In this document: one piece after another, positions 9,428 to 22,390 of the stretch
How the letters are laid out: every line of letters begins with the position of its first letter
How positions within the stretch are numbered: the stretch's first letter is position 1
Source: Citricoccus sp. K5
Lineage (GTDB): Bacteria; Actinomycetota; Actinomycetes; Actinomycetales; Micrococcaceae
DNA: 64,000 bases
Reading direction: 5' to 3'
Assembly: GCF_902506195.1 (NCBI RefSeq)
Contig: NZ_LR732817.1
Location: 1 to 64,000, forward strand
Notes under the pieces: model-generated
The model's input: only the letters and a program-made list of their open reading frames with translations
Databases searched by the model: none
What the model was told of the DNA's origin: nothing
Position numbers and translations under genes: made by a program

Positions 9428-10905
9428 GCAGGCTGATCCGGCTGTGCCGGTTGAGCCTGCTGCGTTGGCTGTGTTGGTTGCACCGTTTGAGCCAGCCGTA
9501 CCGTGGGGCCGGGGCGGCCGTCGTCGGGCGCTCCTGCCACTGCGGAGGCGACCGCCGGGCTCGCGGCCCGCTCCAGGGCGCGCTGACGCGGGACGGCCAG
9601 GGTGACGAGCGCCCCGAAGAGGGCGACGCCCCCGAAGATGTAGAACGCCGACCCGCCGCCGATGCCGAGTGCGGCCAGCCATCCGCCCACCAGAGGGCCG
9701 AGGACGCCACCGATCCGGCCGAAACCGGCCACCCAGGACACCCCCGCGGCACGGGCGTTGGTGGTGTAGTAGTTCGAGCTGAAGCCGTAGATGAGGACCT
9801 GGGTCCCCAGCGTGCCCACCCCGGCCACGGCGATGAACAGGAACAGGACGGGGGCTGGGAAGGCGAAGGTCATCAAGACCAGGGTGATGGCTGCCAGGAC
9901 GAACGTGGTGGCCACGATCCGCTGAGCGCCGAGCCGGTCAGCGGCCGTGGAGGCGATGATGCCCCCGAGCACGGCACCGCAGTTGAGGATCAGCAGGAAA
10001 GAGAGTGAGTAGTTGGTGCCGAAGCCGTAGCTCTCCATGATGCGGGGCAGCCAGGTGTTCAGCCCGTAGGTCAGGAGCAATCCGGAGAAGGACATGAAAC
10101 CCAGCAGGATCGTGGCCACGAGGAACTGGCGCGAGAAGATGGCCGCGAAGCCGCGGCGCGCAGGGGCAGCGCCCTCCCGCTGGACGACCTGCTCCTCCAG
10201 GAGGGGGATACCAGTCCGGGCCGAGGCGGCGTGCGCCTGTTCGGTCCGGCCGCGGGAGAGCAGCCAGCGGGGGGACTCGGGCAGCTTGAACCAGGCCAGG
10301 GGCAGCAAGAAGAGGAGGGGAGTGGCGCCGAGCATGAAGAGTCCCCGCCAGCCCAGGGGCTCGAGCAACAGGATGCCCAGCAGGGCAGCGATCACGCCGC
10401 CGGCCGGGATTCCGGAGTAGACCACGGCGTTGTAGAAGTTGCGGCGTCCTGCCGGAGCGAATTCCGCCATGGTGGCTCCCGCCGTGGCGAGGATGATACC
10501 GAGGCCGAGCCCGGTGAGCAGACGCATCGCGCCGAACGCGGGCACGGTGGTGGTCAGGGCGGTGATGAACATGCCGACGGAGAACCAGGCGATGCCCCCG
10601 AGGATCAACCGGCGGCGTCCGAAGTGGTCGCCCAGGAAGCCGCAGGTGAGTGAGCCGACCAGGACGCCGATCAGGGCGAGGGAGCCCAGGGTCCCGGCTG
10701 CAGCCGCATCGAGGGCCCCGATCTGGCCGGGATCGTCCAGGAGGGTGGAGAGCACGGCGCCGTAGATGGTGAGGTCGAAGCCGTCGAACACCAGGGCCAT
10801 GCAGACGATGGCGGCCACCCAGTTGGCGGTGCGTCGCTCCTGGCGATCGGTCGATGTTCTCGGGTCGTGTGAGGTGCCGCCAGGGGCGGGGGAAGGCAGG
10901 GTCAT
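9409..10905 (-). CDS. benK: MFS benzoate/aromatic acid transporter (AAHS family, BenK-like)
   Basis: A 498-residue, 12-segment major facilitator of the aromatic acid:H+ symporter type. The signature DGFDLTIYGAVL in segment 1 and GDHFGRRRLILGG in the loop 2-3 motif are diagnostic of BenK/PcaK-like permeases. It probably imports benzoate alongside the BenE-type carrier. ATG 10905 is preferred over a TTG at 10926 because GAGGAA lies 6 nt upstream. The C terminus ends in a Gln/Pro/Thr low-complexity tail. Its last codons overlap the convergent regulator gene. Confidence 0.88.
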   Translation of the reverse strand: MTLPSPAPGGTSHDPRTSTDRQERRTANWVAAIVCMALVFDGFDLTIYGAVLSTLLDDPGQIGALDAAAAGTLGSLALIGVLVGSLTCGFLGDHFGRRRLILGGIAWFSVGMFITALTTTVPAFGAMRLLTGLGLGIILATAGATMAEFAPAGRRNFYNAVVYSGIPAGGVIAALLGILLLEPLGWRGLFMLGATPLLFLLPLAWFKLPESPRWLLSRGRTEQAHAASARTGIPLLEEQVVQREGAAPARRGFAAIFSRQFLVATILLGFMSFSGLLLTYGLNTWLPRIMESYGFGTNYSLSFLLILNCGAVLGGIIASTAADRLGAQRIVATTFVLAAITLVLMTFAFPAPVLFLFIAVAGVGTLGTQVLIYGFSSNYYTTNARAAGVSWVAGFGRIGGVLGPLVGGWLAALGIGGGSAFYIFGGVALFGALVTLAVPRQRALERAASPAVASAVAGAPDDGRPGPTVRLAQTVQPTQPTQQAQPAQPDQPAQPLGR

Positions 10906-11126
10906 GACCGATTCCTCTCGGGTCAACGCTGGGGGACAACAAGCCAGGGTCCAGCGTTGCAGGACGTGAGGTAGATCACATCAGGAGAATGCCCGGGTAC
11001 ACGTCAGGGGGCGCTCCGGGGGGTCAGGCGACCGGGTCGGCTGGCGTCTGGATCGCCGTCGGATGCGTCTGGACCAGGGGTGCCTTCCGGTGGCGGGGCT
11101 CACAGCCGCCTCGCTAGGGTGAGCCC
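10906..11126. promoter_or_regulatory. Divergent region between benK and the maleylpyruvate isomerase-like gene
   Basis: A 221-bp gap without a gene. It contains a perfect 9-bp inverted repeat CAACGCTGG / CCAGCGTTG (10924..10932 and 10951..10959) in the benK leader, a CRP-like site at 10965..10980, and a GGGCTCAC / GTGAGCCC repeat (11096..11103 and 11119..11126) that abuts the next start codon. TAGGGT at 11115 lies 6 nt before the ATG at 11127, which suggests a leaderless transcript. Confidence 0.45.
10965..10980. promoter_or_regulatory. CRP/GlxR-like site upstream of benK
   Basis: CGTGA-GGTAGA-TCACA matches TGTGA-N6-TCACA at 9 of 10 positions. It lies about 60 nt upstream of the benK start. 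The same motif type stands before benA, so the two benzoate transcription units may share global carbon control. Confidence 0.45.
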
Positions 11127-11825
11127 ATGATCAATCCCGCACGCCTGCACTCCGACCAGTCCCGGCTGGCTCGCGAGACCGCCATGCTCCTGGCCACCGT
11201 CGAGTCCCTCTCCGAGGACGAACTGGCCGCTCCCTCGCTCTGCGAGGGCTGGAGCCGGGCCGACATCGTGGCGCACCTGGCCTCCAATGCCCGGGCCCTG
11301 GTGCGCATGGTGGACTGGGCCGTCACCGGTGAGGAGCAACCCGTGTACTCCTCCCCGGAGGCCCGCGCCGAGGACATCGCCCGGATCGCGGCCCTGCCCC
11401 GGAGGGAGCTCATCGCCGAGCTGGTCGAGGCGTCCCGGTACTTCGCCGAGCAGTCCGAGCGGCTGGCCGGTGAGATCCGGGCGGAGGGGGTGCGCATCGG
11501 CGCCACACCCATCCCCGCGACCTCCCTGGTGGCCGTCCGCATCTCCGAGGTGGTGGTCCACCACGCCGACCTGGACACCGCCTGGACCGTCGAGGAGGCG
11601 GACCCGGACTCCCTGCTCAACGCCGTCGAGGCCGTCGTCCGGGCCATGCGGGTCCGCAACGCGCCCGGCATGACGCTCGTGACCGAGGAGCGCGACGAGT
11701 GGGTCATCGGTGACGGTGCCCTGAAGGTCGAGTCCGACCGGGAGGGCCTGTTGGCCTGGTTGGCCCGGGGTGACGCTGCGGGCGTCGAGGCTGACGGGCC
11801 GCTGCCGGAGCTGCCGTCCTGGTGA
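11127..11825 (+). CDS. Mycothiol-dependent maleylpyruvate isomerase-family protein
   Basis: A 232-residue DinB-fold protein of the maleylpyruvate isomerase family. The zinc ligands of that family are present: H50 (ADIVAHLASN) and the E141-x3-H145 pair (SEVVVHHADLD). True members isomerise maleylpyruvate to fumarylpyruvate in the gentisate pathway using mycothiol, but the family also holds many unassigned thiol-dependent enzymes, and no gentisate genes are nearby. Length matches the characterised enzyme (about 240). Probably transcribed as a leaderless mRNA from TAGGGT 6 nt upstream. Confidence 0.7.
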   Translation: MINPARLHSDQSRLARETAMLLATVESLSEDELAAPSLCEGWSRADIVAHLASNARALVRMVDWAVTGEEQPVYSSPEARAEDIARIAALPRRELIAELVEASRYFAEQSERLAGEIRAEGVRIGATPIPATSLVAVRISEVVVHHADLDTAWTVEEADPDSLLNAVEAVVRAMRVRNAPGMTLVTEERDEWVIGDGALKVESDREGLLAWLARGDAAGVEADGPLPELPSW

Positions 11826-11853
11826 CCGTCACACCTGCGCCGCGGCCGGACCG

Positions 11854-12225
11854 TCAGGTGGCGGGCGGCATCTGTTGCAACGACCAGGTGTTGCCGTCCG
11901 GATCAGCGAAGTAGACGAAACGGCCCCAGTCCTGTTCGTCCACGCCGCTGCACTCCACGCCGCGGCCGGACAGTTCAGCGAGGGCTGCATCCGCGTCGTC
12001 GATGACCATCTGAACGCCCTTCTGCGAGCCGGGCACCATCTCGGTGATGCCCACACCCAGCACGATCGAGCAGGCCGATCCCGGCGGGGTGAGCTGGACG
12101 AAGCGCAGCTCGGGGGAGAGGACGTAGTCATGGTCGGCGTGGAAGCCGACCTGGTCCACGTAGAAGGATTTCGCCCGGTCAACGTCGGTGACCGGGATCG
12201 CCACCAGTTCGATCTTCATGTCCAT
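11854..12225 (-). CDS. VOC-superfamily (glyoxalase/dioxygenase fold) protein
   Basis: A 123-residue single-domain protein of the vicinal oxygen chelate superfamily: beta-alpha-beta start MKIELVAIPVTDVDRAKSFY, and the closing WGRFVYFADPDGNTWSL motif. Proteins of this size are usually uncharacterised glyoxalase-like or resistance-like proteins; no substrate can be named. The ATG at 12225 is preferred over a GTG at 12234 because TACCGT lies 6 nt before it, as expected for a leaderless start. It converges on the maleylpyruvate isomerase relative. Confidence 0.7.
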   Translation of the reverse strand: MDMKIELVAIPVTDVDRAKSFYVDQVGFHADHDYVLSPELRFVQLTPPGSACSIVLGVGITEMVPGSQKGVQMVIDDADAALAELSGRGVECSGVDEQDWGRFVYFADPDGNTWSLQQMPPAT

Positions 12226-12287
12226 GGTGGCCACGGTAGAACCGCGGCGGTGCCGGGACCAGGTCCCGGCACCGCCGCGATCGAGCC

Positions 12288-13961
<1,674 letters not shown>

Positions 13962-14147
13962 GGGAGCCTCCTCGGGAAGTCGTCCGCGGCGGCCGCAGCA
14001 GCGGTGACGCGGTGCGCGTTCAGAAGATCGCGCGGGGTCGAAAAAGTCGGTGGAAGAGCCCCAGGGGTGTGTGCGGGGTGAAATAAGGGGCGACGCCGGC
14101 CGTCCGGTCGGGAGCCGGCGTCGGGATAACTGATGGTGGGGTGGAAG
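13962..14147. other. aceB leader region
   Basis: The upstream region of aceB. Apart from the GAGGAGG ribosome-binding site I find no convincing promoter hexamers or palindrome. It ends at the aceA terminator hairpin. Confidence 0.3.
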
Positions 14148-14191
14148 GACGGGCGGCGCCCGGACCATGTGGGGTCCGGGCACCACCCGCC
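14148..14191 (-). terminator. Probable terminator downstream of aceA
   Basis: A strong GC hairpin. The core stem GCCCGGACC / GGTCCGGGC (14158..14166 and 14173..14181) has a 6-nt loop and is flanked by further pairing (GGGCGG / CCGCC). It lies about 40 nt past the aceA stop. No T-tract is seen, which is common in high-GC actinobacteria. Confidence 0.55.
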
Positions 14192-14228
14192 TTCCGTCCG
14201 GCTCAAGGCTTGGCCTGAGCCGACTGGA

Positions 14229-15533
14229 TCAGAACTGGCCGGCCTCGGTGGACCCGCTGAGGGCCAGGGTGGAGGCATCCGGGTTCAGGGCGGTGGAGAT
14301 GGCATCGAAGTAGCCGGTGCCGACCTCGCGCTGGTGCTTGGTGGCGGTGTAGCCGCGGGCCTCGTCGGCGAACTCGCGCTCCTGGAGCTCCACGTAGGCG
14401 GACATCTGGCGCTCCTGGTAGCCCTTGGCCAGGTCGAACATGGAGTGGTTCAGGGCGTGGAAGCCGGCCAGGGTGATGAACTGGAAGGTGTAGCCCATGG
14501 CACCGAGCTCGCGCTGGAACTTGGCGATGGTGGCATCGTCCAGGTTCTTCTTCCAGTTGAAGGACGGCGAGCAGTTGTAGGAGAGCATCTGGTCCGGGAA
14601 CTCGGACTTGACGGCCTCGGCGAACTTCTTGGCCAGCTCCAGGTCCGGGGTGCCGGTCTCCATCCAGATGAGGTCGGAGTACGGGGCGTAGGCTTTGGCG
14701 CGGGCGATGCAGGGCTCGATCCCGTTGCGGACCTTGTAGAAGCCCTCGGCGGTGCGCTCGCCGGTGATGAAGTCCGAGTCGCGCTCGTCCACATCCGAGG
14801 TGATCAGGGTGGCGGCCTCGGCATCGGTGCGGGCGATGACCACGGAGGGGACATCGGCGACGTCGGCCGCGAGGCGGGCCGCGTTCAGGGTGCGGATGTG
14901 CTGGCCGGTCGGGATGAGGACCTTGCCGCCCAGGTGGCCGCACTTCTTCTCGGAGGCCAGCTGATCCTCCCAGTGCACGCCGGAGGCGCCCGAGGTGATC
15001 ATGGACTTCATCAGCTCGTAGGCGTTCAGCGGTCCGCCGAAACCGGCCTCGGCGTCGGCGATGATCGGGACCAGGTAGTCCTCCACGGTCTGGACGCCTT
15101 CGGCGAACTCGATCTGGTCGGCGCGCATCAGCGCGTTGTTGATACGGCGGACGACCTGCGGCACCGAGTTGGCCGGGTACAGGGACTGGTCCGGGTAGGT
15201 GTGGCCGGAGAGGTTGGCGTCGGCGGCGACCTGCCAGCCGGAGAGGTAGATGGCGCGCAGCCCGGCCTTGACCTGCTGGACGGCCTGGTTGCCGGTGAGG
15301 GCGCCCAGGGCGTTGGTGTAGGAGCCCTCGGCGTGCTCACTGGTCAGCTGCTCCCACAGCTTCTCGGAGCCGCGGCGGGCCAGCGTGTGCTCCTCCTGGA
15401 CGCGGCCGCGGAGCTTGACGACGTCCTCGGCGGTGTAGGTGCGCTCAGTGGTGGCCCAGCGGGAGTTGTGATCCCAGTCGTGCTGGATCTGCTCGGCGCT
15501 GGCCGGGGTGTGCTGGGTGTTCTGCTCGGTCAT
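14229..15533 (-). CDS. aceA: Isocitrate lyase
   Basis: A 434-residue isocitrate lyase, the first enzyme of the glyoxylate shunt, cleaving isocitrate to glyoxylate and succinate. The catalytic loop KKCGH is at 196-200 (C198), preceded by WEDQLASE, and ADAEAGFGG marks the metal site. Length is normal for the short bacterial form. ATG 15533 has GAGGAG 7 nt upstream. The shunt is needed when carbon enters only as acetyl-CoA, which suits the beta-oxidation genes across this window. Confidence 0.96.
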   Translation of the reverse strand: MTEQNTQHTPASAEQIQHDWDHNSRWATTERTYTAEDVVKLRGRVQEEHTLARRGSEKLWEQLTSEHAEGSYTNALGALTGNQAVQQVKAGLRAIYLSGWQVAADANLSGHTYPDQSLYPANSVPQVVRRINNALMRADQIEFAEGVQTVEDYLVPIIADAEAGFGGPLNAYELMKSMITSGASGVHWEDQLASEKKCGHLGGKVLIPTGQHIRTLNAARLAADVADVPSVVIARTDAEAATLITSDVDERDSDFITGERTAEGFYKVRNGIEPCIARAKAYAPYSDLIWMETGTPDLELAKKFAEAVKSEFPDQMLSYNCSPSFNWKKNLDDATIAKFQRELGAMGYTFQFITLAGFHALNHSMFDLAKGYQERQMSAYVELQEREFADEARGYTATKHQREVGTGYFDAISTALNPDASTLALSGSTEAGQF

Positions 15534-15758
15534 GGCAGTCTCCTCGGGGTCTGGACTGACGGATCTGGGGTGTCGAAGCGGTGTCTGGCTGCTTCGTTGG
15601 GATCCAGTCTTGACTCCCTGAGGACTCGAAAGGGTGAAAACTCCGGAAAAGTTCTGGCGAATGCTCCAATTTGTCAAAAGATAGGATCTTTGCGTACTTC
15701 GTTGCCGTAAGTGGTTCTCGTAGACGTGGAATGCGTCAGATGGCAAGAAAACTGACTG
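15534..15758. promoter_or_regulatory. aceA control region with palindrome
   Basis: Upstream region of aceA, more AT-rich than its surroundings. It contains the perfect palindrome AAAGAT-AGG-ATCTTT (15677..15691). On the minus strand a TTGACA lies just downstream of it as a possible -35. A second palindrome, ACTGACTGTCAGT (15751..15763), sits at the boundary with the next gene. Glyoxylate-shunt genes are normally carbon-source controlled; the regulator is unknown. Confidence 0.4.
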
Positions 15759-16592
15759 TCAGTCCTGGTGGATGGCCGAGCGATAGGCCGCGAGATCCTC
15801 CGCGAAGGTGTCGGTTCCGGGGAATCCTGTGACGCTCCTGGCCGGTGCTGGACCCACGGTCGGCTGCACCGCGGTCATATCGCCCGGGGTTGACGCGACC
15901 TCCTCCGCGGACCTCGCGGCGGCCAGGGAGCGGAACATGGACCACGTGGGCGGCATGAGCTGATGACGTCCGGCGCGGAAGTCCTGCAGGGCGCCGCCCG
16001 CCGTGGTCCACCGGCTGTCCGTGCCCTCGAAGGAGAGTGTCCCCGGGACCTGGCCCTCCGGCAGGATCGCGGCGAAGAAGTACGTGTCATAGCGCCGGGG
16101 GGCGTCTTCGGGGGTGACCCAGCGGGCTAGGGGCGCCATGCCGGTCACGTCTGGCAGCAGCTCCTGCTCCGTCAGCAGGTCGCCGAAGTCCAGCTCGTGA
16201 CGCTCGACGCGGATCCGGGTGTCCTCCGGCCAGGCGTTCACCGAGGCAGGGCCCACCGGGGTCCCGTCCCGGTGCCGGGCCACCAGGATGCCGGTCTCCT
16301 CGAAGGTCTCCCGCACGGCCCCGGCCAGCACCTTCCCCGCAGTGGCCGGCTCCAGCCCGAGCAGCCCTCCCCAGGCGTTCAAGTCGGTGCCCTCCCAGAG
16401 TGCGGCGGGCAGTTCGTCAGCGGGGTCGATCCGGCCACCGGGGAAGGCTGAGACCCCCGCGCTGAAGGCGAGCTCCGTGGACCGGGTGATCGTGAAGACC
16501 TCGGGGGCTCCGGCGGCAGATGCCGTTCCGGGGCGGAGCAGCAGGACGGTCGCGGCCTGGGGGATCGGCTGGGGTGCGCCCGGAGCCGTCAT
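15759..16592 (-). CDS. NUDIX hydrolase with split Nudix box (NUDT19-like, possible CoA diphosphatase)
   Basis: A 277-residue NUDIX protein. The Nudix box is interrupted: FPGGRIDPADE (residues 50-60) is followed by about 33 residues before RETFEETG (94-101). That split is characteristic of NUDT19-type acyl-CoA diphosphatases, so hydrolysis of CoA esters is a reasonable guess. The start overlaps the stop of the upstream tetR gene (ATGA), so the two are cotranscribed. A paralogue with the same split box lies at 33192..34058, also downstream of CoA-metabolism genes. Confidence 0.75.
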   Translation of the reverse strand: MTAPGAPQPIPQAATVLLLRPGTASAAGAPEVFTITRSTELAFSAGVSAFPGGRIDPADELPAALWEGTDLNAWGGLLGLEPATAGKVLAGAVRETFEETGILVARHRDGTPVGPASVNAWPEDTRIRVERHELDFGDLLTEQELLPDVTGMAPLARWVTPEDAPRRYDTYFFAAILPEGQVPGTLSFEGTDSRWTTAGGALQDFRAGRHQLMPPTWSMFRSLAAARSAEEVASTPGDMTAVQPTVGPAPARSVTGFPGTDTFAEDLAAYRSAIHQD

Positions 16593-17227
16593 GCCGCACT
16601 CCCGGCCTCGGCGGCGACGCCGGGGGAGGTGCCGCCGGCGAGGGACCGGTAGGCCATCCCGGCCAGGATGACGCCCGCTGGATCCCCCGGGGAGTCCGGG
16701 GCGCTGTGCGGGGTGGAGTTGAGCAGGCCGAAGGTGCCGAGCAGGCGGACCTGGCGCTCGCCGTCGTGCATGGTCGGGTCCAGGCGGGCCAGGACCCCGT
16801 CCCAGAGCTGGACGTATTCGCGCTGCAGTCGGCGCACCTCCTGGTTGTCCTCCGGAGCCAGGGAGGGCAGCTCGCGGTCCTGGATGCGGATGACGTCCGG
16901 ATCGGTGGTGGCGAACTCCAGGTGGAACCGGATCAGGCGCATCAGGGTGTCCGCGGCACCGCCGCGCGCCTCCTCCGGCGAGTCCTCCGCCAGGATGGTC
17001 CGGCATCCGTCCAGCAACCGCTCAGAGGCGTCCACGAGGATCTCGGCGAGGAGTGCGTCCTTGCTGGGGAAGTGCTTGTAGAGGGCGGGGCCGCTCATCC
17101 CCACGGCCTCGCCGAGCTCCGCGGTGGACACGGCGGCGAAGCCGCGCTCGGCGAACAATCGGGCGGCGGACTCCATCAACGCGGCGCGGCGATGGGCCTT
17201 CTGGGTGGCCCGCCAGGTTGCGGTCAT
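16589..17227 (-). CDS. TetR-family regulator of the acyl-CoA carboxylase cluster
   Basis: A 212-residue TetR/AcrR repressor with the helix-turn-helix at residues about 17-63 (ALMESAARLFAERGF, MSGPALYKHFPSKDALL) and a variable ligand-binding C terminus. It is divergent from accD-accA-maoC-citE across a 105-bp region containing nested inverted repeats, so it probably represses that operon and itself in response to an acyl-CoA. The equivalent mycobacterial leucine cluster also carries a TetR gene. The ATG has a strong CCAGGAGG site. Confidence 0.82.
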   Translation of the reverse strand: MTATWRATQKAHRRAALMESAARLFAERGFAAVSTAELGEAVGMSGPALYKHFPSKDALLAEILVDASERLLDGCRTILAEDSPEEARGGAADTLMRLIRFHLEFATTDPDVIRIQDRELPSLAPEDNQEVRRLQREYVQLWDGVLARLDPTMHDGERQVRLLGTFGLLNSTPHSAPDSPGDPAGVILAGMAYRSLAGGTSPGVAAEAGSAA

Positions 17228-17270
17228 CTGGTCCTCCTGGGGATCCGGGTGCGTCCATCATAGACAACTT

Positions 17271-17304
17271 CGGTTACTGACCGCTAACCTGATTTCAGTT
17301 ACCG
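17271..17304. promoter_or_regulatory. Probable TetR operator between tetR and accD
   Basis: Nested inverted repeats: GGTTA-N8-TAACC (17272..17289) inside CGGTTACTG ... CAGTTACCG (17271..17279 and 17296..17304, 8 of 9 complementary). TATAAT at 17305..17310 follows as a clear -10 for accD, so a bound repressor would block it. Confidence 0.6.
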
Positions 17305-17332
17305 TATAATCACCCAAAGGACGGCGCCCCTG

Positions 17333-18925
<1,593 letters not shown>

Positions 18926-18930
18926 GCCCC

Positions 18931-21006
18931 ATGACAGCAGCAGTGACCGAGACAGGTTCCCAGACCATGTTCAAGACCGTCCTCATCGCCAACCGCGGCG
19001 AGATCGCCTGCCGGGTGATCCGCACCCTGCGCTCGATGGGCATCCGCTCCGTGGCGGTGTACTCCGATGCCGACGCCGGCGCCCGCCACGTGCGATTGGC
19101 AGACGTGGCCGTGCGGCTGGGCCCGGCCCCCGCGGCCCAGTCCTACCTGGACATCGACGCCGTCCTGGACGCCGCCCGCTCGACCGGGGCCGAGGCCATC
19201 CACCCCGGCTACGGCTTCCTGGCCGAGAACGCCGCTTTCGCCCAGGCCTGCGCGGACGCCGGGATCGTGTTCATCGGCCCCGAGGCGGAGTCCATCCGGG
19301 TGATGGGGGACAAGATCACCGCCAAGAACGCCGTCGAGGCGCGCGGCGTGCCGACTGTCCCGGGGATCGCGCAGGCCGGGATGGACAACGCGGCCCTCGC
19401 GGCGGCGGCCCCTGAGGTCGGTTACCCGCTGCTGATCAAGCCCTCCGCGGGTGGCGGCGGCAAGGGCATGCACGTGGTGGAGTCGGAGGAGCAGCTCGCT
19501 GACGCTCTCGACGCCGCCCGGCGTGAGGCCGCCGCGAGCTTCGGGGACGACACCCTGTTCCTGGAGCGCTATGTCACCACGCCGCGGCACATCGAGGTCC
19601 AGGTCCTCGCCGACTCCCACGGCCACGTGATCCATCTCGGTGAGCGGGAGTGCTCCTTGCAGCGCCGCCACCAGAAGGTGATCGAGGAGGCGCCCTCGCC
19701 CCTGCTCGATGAGGCCACCCGCGCCCGGATCGGTGAGGCCGCCTGCGAGACCGCGCGCTCCGTGGGCTACCGCGGGGCCGGCACCGTAGAGTTCATCGTC
19801 CCCGCCGACTCCCCGGACGAGTTCTTCTTCATGGAGATGAATACCCGCCTGCAGGTAGAGCACCCGGTGACGGAGGAGATCACGGGCGTGGACCTCGTGG
19901 AGCAGCAGCTGCGGATCGCCGCCGGCCAGGTGCTGGAGCTGGACCAGGAGGACATCGTCCTGGACGGCCACTCGATCGAGACGCGCATCTACGCCGAGGA
20001 TCCCTCCGCCGGCTTCCTGCCCACCGGAGGCCTGGTCGAGCACGTCCGGCACCCCGAGGGGGAGGGTGTCCGCGTGGACACGGCGCTGGAGGACGGGTTG
20101 AGCGTCTCCATCGACTACGACCCGATGCTCGCCAAGGTCATCACCTGGGGCCGGGACCGTGAGGAGGCCCGGCGGCGGATGGTCGCGGCGCTGGAGAACA
20201 CGGCGGTGGTCGGCTTCACGACCAACGTCGAGTTCCTGCGGGCGCTGCTGGAGCTGCCGGCCGTCGTCGCCGGAGACCTGGACACCGGCCTGATCGCCCG
20301 CGAGTTCGACTCGATCGAGTTCGCCGAACCGGGGGAGCGGGAGTTCCGGGAGGCCGCCCTGCTGATGGACGCCGCCCGCGGCTCTTCGGCCGATCCGTGG
20401 CGCCGCCGCGACGGCTGGCGATTGGGAGCCCCGGCGCCCCGGCGCTTCCCGCTGGTGGCGGCGGACGGCACCACCCGGACGGTGCTGCTCTCCGGCACCG
20501 TGGATGCCCCCGCCGTCGTCGTTGAGGCCGCGTCCGGATCGGAGCTGGACACCAGGCCCGACGCCGGCCGGGCCGGGTCCCTGCCTGCGCTCGTCAAGCG
20601 CATCGGGCAGGACGTGACCGTCACGATCGGGGGCGTCGGGCGCAGCTTCACGGCCGTCGTCGGGCCCGAGGGGGTCCAGCTCACGCGGCTGGGAGCCCTC
20701 TTCGACATTCGGCGGGTCCACGCGGACCACAGCATCCAGGGGGAGGCCGAGTCCAACCCGACTCTGACCTCGCCCATGCCCGGCACCGTGCTGCTGACGC
20801 CGGTGGCGGACGGCGATGTGGTGGCCGAGGGCGATCCGGTGATCGTGGTCGAGGCCATGAAGATGGAACACGTCATCCGTTCCACCGTGGCCGGCACGGT
20901 GGCGCTGCATGCTGCCGCGGGGGACGCCGTCTCCCGGGGGCAGACGCTCGCGGTGATCACGCCGGTGGAAAACGAGAGTACCGACGACGAGGAGGGGGCC
21001 GCATGA
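18931..21006 (+). CDS. Acyl-CoA carboxylase, biotin carboxylase/carrier (alpha) subunit
   Basis: A fused biotin carboxylase and biotin carrier of about 691 residues. The biotin carboxylase domain begins [20 protein letters not shown], with the ATP-grasp loop SAGGGGKGM and [15 protein letters not shown]. The C-terminal carrier has the biotinylated lysine in [14 protein letters not shown] 18931 is chosen; a GTG at 18922 overlapping the accD stop and an ATG at 18967 are alternatives. Its 3' end overlaps maoC by 4 nt. It supplies carboxybiotin to the preceding carboxyltransferase. Confidence 0.9.
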   Translation: MTAAVTETGSQTMFKTVLIANRGEIACRVIRTLRSMGIRSVAVYSDADAGARHVRLADVAVRLGPAPAAQSYLDIDAVLDAARSTGAEAIHPGYGFLAENAAFAQACADAGIVFIGPEAESIRVMGDKITAKNAVEARGVPTVPGIAQAGMDNAALAAAAPEVGYPLLIKPSAGGGGKGMHVVESEEQLADALDAARREAAASFGDDTLFLERYVTTPRHIEVQVLADSHGHVIHLGERECSLQRRHQKVIEEAPSPLLDEATRARIGEAACETARSVGYRGAGTVEFIVPADSPDEFFFMEMNTRLQVEHPVTEEITGVDLVEQQLRIAAGQVLELDQEDIVLDGHSIETRIYAEDPSAGFLPTGGLVEHVRHPEGEGVRVDTALEDGLSVSIDYDPMLAKVITWGRDREEARRRMVAALENTAVVGFTTNVEFLRALLELPAVVAGDLDTGLIAREFDSIEFAEPGEREFREAALLMDAARGSSADPWRRRDGWRLGAPAPRRFPLVAADGTTRTVLLSGTVDAPAVVVEAASGSELDTRPDAGRAGSLPALVKRIGQDVTVTIGGVGRSFTAVVGPEGVQLTRLGALFDIRRVHADHSIQGEAESNPTLTSPMPGTVLLTPVADGDVVAEGDPVIVVEAMKMEHVIRSTVAGTVALHAAAGDAVSRGQTLAVITPVENESTDDEEGAA

Positions 21007-21563
21007 GCGGGGAGCGGAACGAACGGCGGATTGTCCAGCGGGGACTGTACTTCGACGAGATGGAGGAAGGGACCGTCTACGTCCACAGCCCCGGCCGCAC
21101 GGTGACCGAGGCGGACAACGTCCTGTTCACCACCCAGACCATGAACACCCAGTCCCTGCACCTGGACGCCGCCTGGTCCGCGGACACCGAGTTCGGCGAA
21201 CCATTGGTCAACAGCATGTTCACCCTCTCCACGCTGGTCGGACTGTCCGTGGCGCAGCTGACCCAGGGGACCATCGTGGCCAACCTCGGCTTCAGTGAGG
21301 TGAGGTTCCCGGCCCCGATGCGGCATGGGGACACCCTGTATGCGGAGACGTTGATCGCCGGGAAACGGCGCTCGCAGTCCCGCCCGCTCCAGGGGATCGT
21401 GGAGTTCCACCACACCGCGCGGAACCAGGACGGGGTGGTGGTGGCCGTGGCGAAGCGGTCCACGTTGATGCAGGTCTCTCCGGAGGCGCTCGAGGGGGAA
21501 GGCGCCGCGGAAGGTGCCGGGGGGGCGGACGTCGGGCGGCCGACGTCGGGCGGTGTGGCATGA
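21003..21563 (+). CDS. MaoC-family enoyl-CoA hydratase
   Basis: A 186-residue single hot-dog MaoC dehydratase. It starts [21 protein letters not shown] and has the substrate-pocket segment [21 protein letters not shown]. In the equivalent mycobacterial cluster the MaoC protein hydrates itaconyl-CoA or 3-methylglutaconyl-CoA; that role is inferred here. ATGA overlaps on both sides show tight translational coupling with the carboxylase and the lyase. The C terminus is Gly/Ala-rich. Confidence 0.82.
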   Translation: MSGERNERRIVQRGLYFDEMEEGTVYVHSPGRTVTEADNVLFTTQTMNTQSLHLDAAWSADTEFGEPLVNSMFTLSTLVGLSVAQLTQGTIVANLGFSEVRFPAPMRHGDTLYAETLIAGKRRSQSRPLQGIVEFHHTARNQDGVVVAVAKRSTLMQVSPEALEGEGAAEGAGGADVGRPTSGGVA

Positions 21564-22390
21564 CCGCGGCCGACCGGATTCCGGGCCCGTCCATCCTGTT
21601 CTGCCCCGCCGACCGGCCCGACCGGTACGCCAAGGCCGCCGCCGTGGCCGATGCCGTGATCCTCGACCTGGAGGACGCCGTGGCGCCCGCGGACAAGGCG
21701 GCGGCGCGGGAGCACGTTGCCGCCTCGACCCTGGACCCGGAGCGCACCATCGTCCGGGTCAACCCGGTGGGCGGTGAGACGGCGGAGGAACACCGCCTAG
21801 ACCTGACGGCGCTCGACGGCGGCAGGTACCGGACACTGATGGTCGCCAAGGTCGAGGACCCGGCCCAACTGGACCACCTCCACGAGGCCGACTACCGGGT
21901 TATCGCCCTGTGCGAGACGGCCGCCGGGGTGGAGCATGCCTTCGAGATCGCCCGGCACCAGGCCGTCGTCGCGCTGATGTGGGGCGCCGAGGACCTCGTG
22001 GCCTCCATGGCGGGCAAGTCCAGCCGCTTCGCGGAGGGTCCGCGCGCCGGGCAGTATCGCGAGGTGGCCCGGTACGCGCGCTCGCGGGTGCTGATTGCCG
22101 CCAACGCCGCCGGGAAGGTCGCGGTGGACACGGTGTACATGGATATCGCCGACCTGGACGGTCTGCAGGCCGAGGCCGAGGACGCGGTGGCCTCGGGCTT
22201 CGCCGCCACGGCGTGCATCCACCCCTCCCAGGCGGAGACGGTCCGGCAGGCCTATGCCCCGAGCGCCGAGGAGAGCGAGTGGGCCGAGGCGGTGCTGGCC
22301 GAGGCGGAGGTGCAGCCGGGGGTCTTCCGGTTCCGGGGGCGCATGGTGGACGAGCCGATCCTGCGGCAGGCCCGGCGGATCGTGGGGTGA
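21560..22390 (+). CDS. CitE-like HpcH/HpaI-family acyl-CoA lyase
   Basis: A 276-residue CitE-like TIM-barrel lyase: PSILFCPADRPDRYAKA at the start, VILDLEDAV carrying the metal-binding acid, and the ALCETAAGVEHA strand. The mycobacterial homologue in the same gene order (Rv2498c) cleaves citramalyl-CoA and (R)-HMG-CoA in itaconate and leucine degradation. By analogy this enzyme would release acetyl-CoA plus acetoacetate or pyruvate. It is the last gene of the operon. Confidence 0.82.
   Translation: MTAADRIPGPSILFCPADRPDRYAKAAAVADAVILDLEDAVAPADKAAAREHVAASTLDPERTIVRVNPVGGETAEEHRLDLTALDGGRYRTLMVAKVEDPAQLDHLHEADYRVIALCETAAGVEHAFEIARHQAVVALMWGAEDLVASMAGKSSRFAEGPRAGQYREVARYARSRVLIAANAAGKVAVDTVYMDIADLDGLQAEAEDAVASGFAATACIHPSQAETVRQAYAPSAEESEWAEAVLAEAEVQPGVFRFRGRMVDEPILRQARRIVG

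Noticed and set aside
11127-11825. A gentisate pathway gene forming a cluster with the benzoate genes
   Set aside because: No gentisate dioxygenase or fumarylpyruvate hydrolase is nearby, so only the protein family is claimed.
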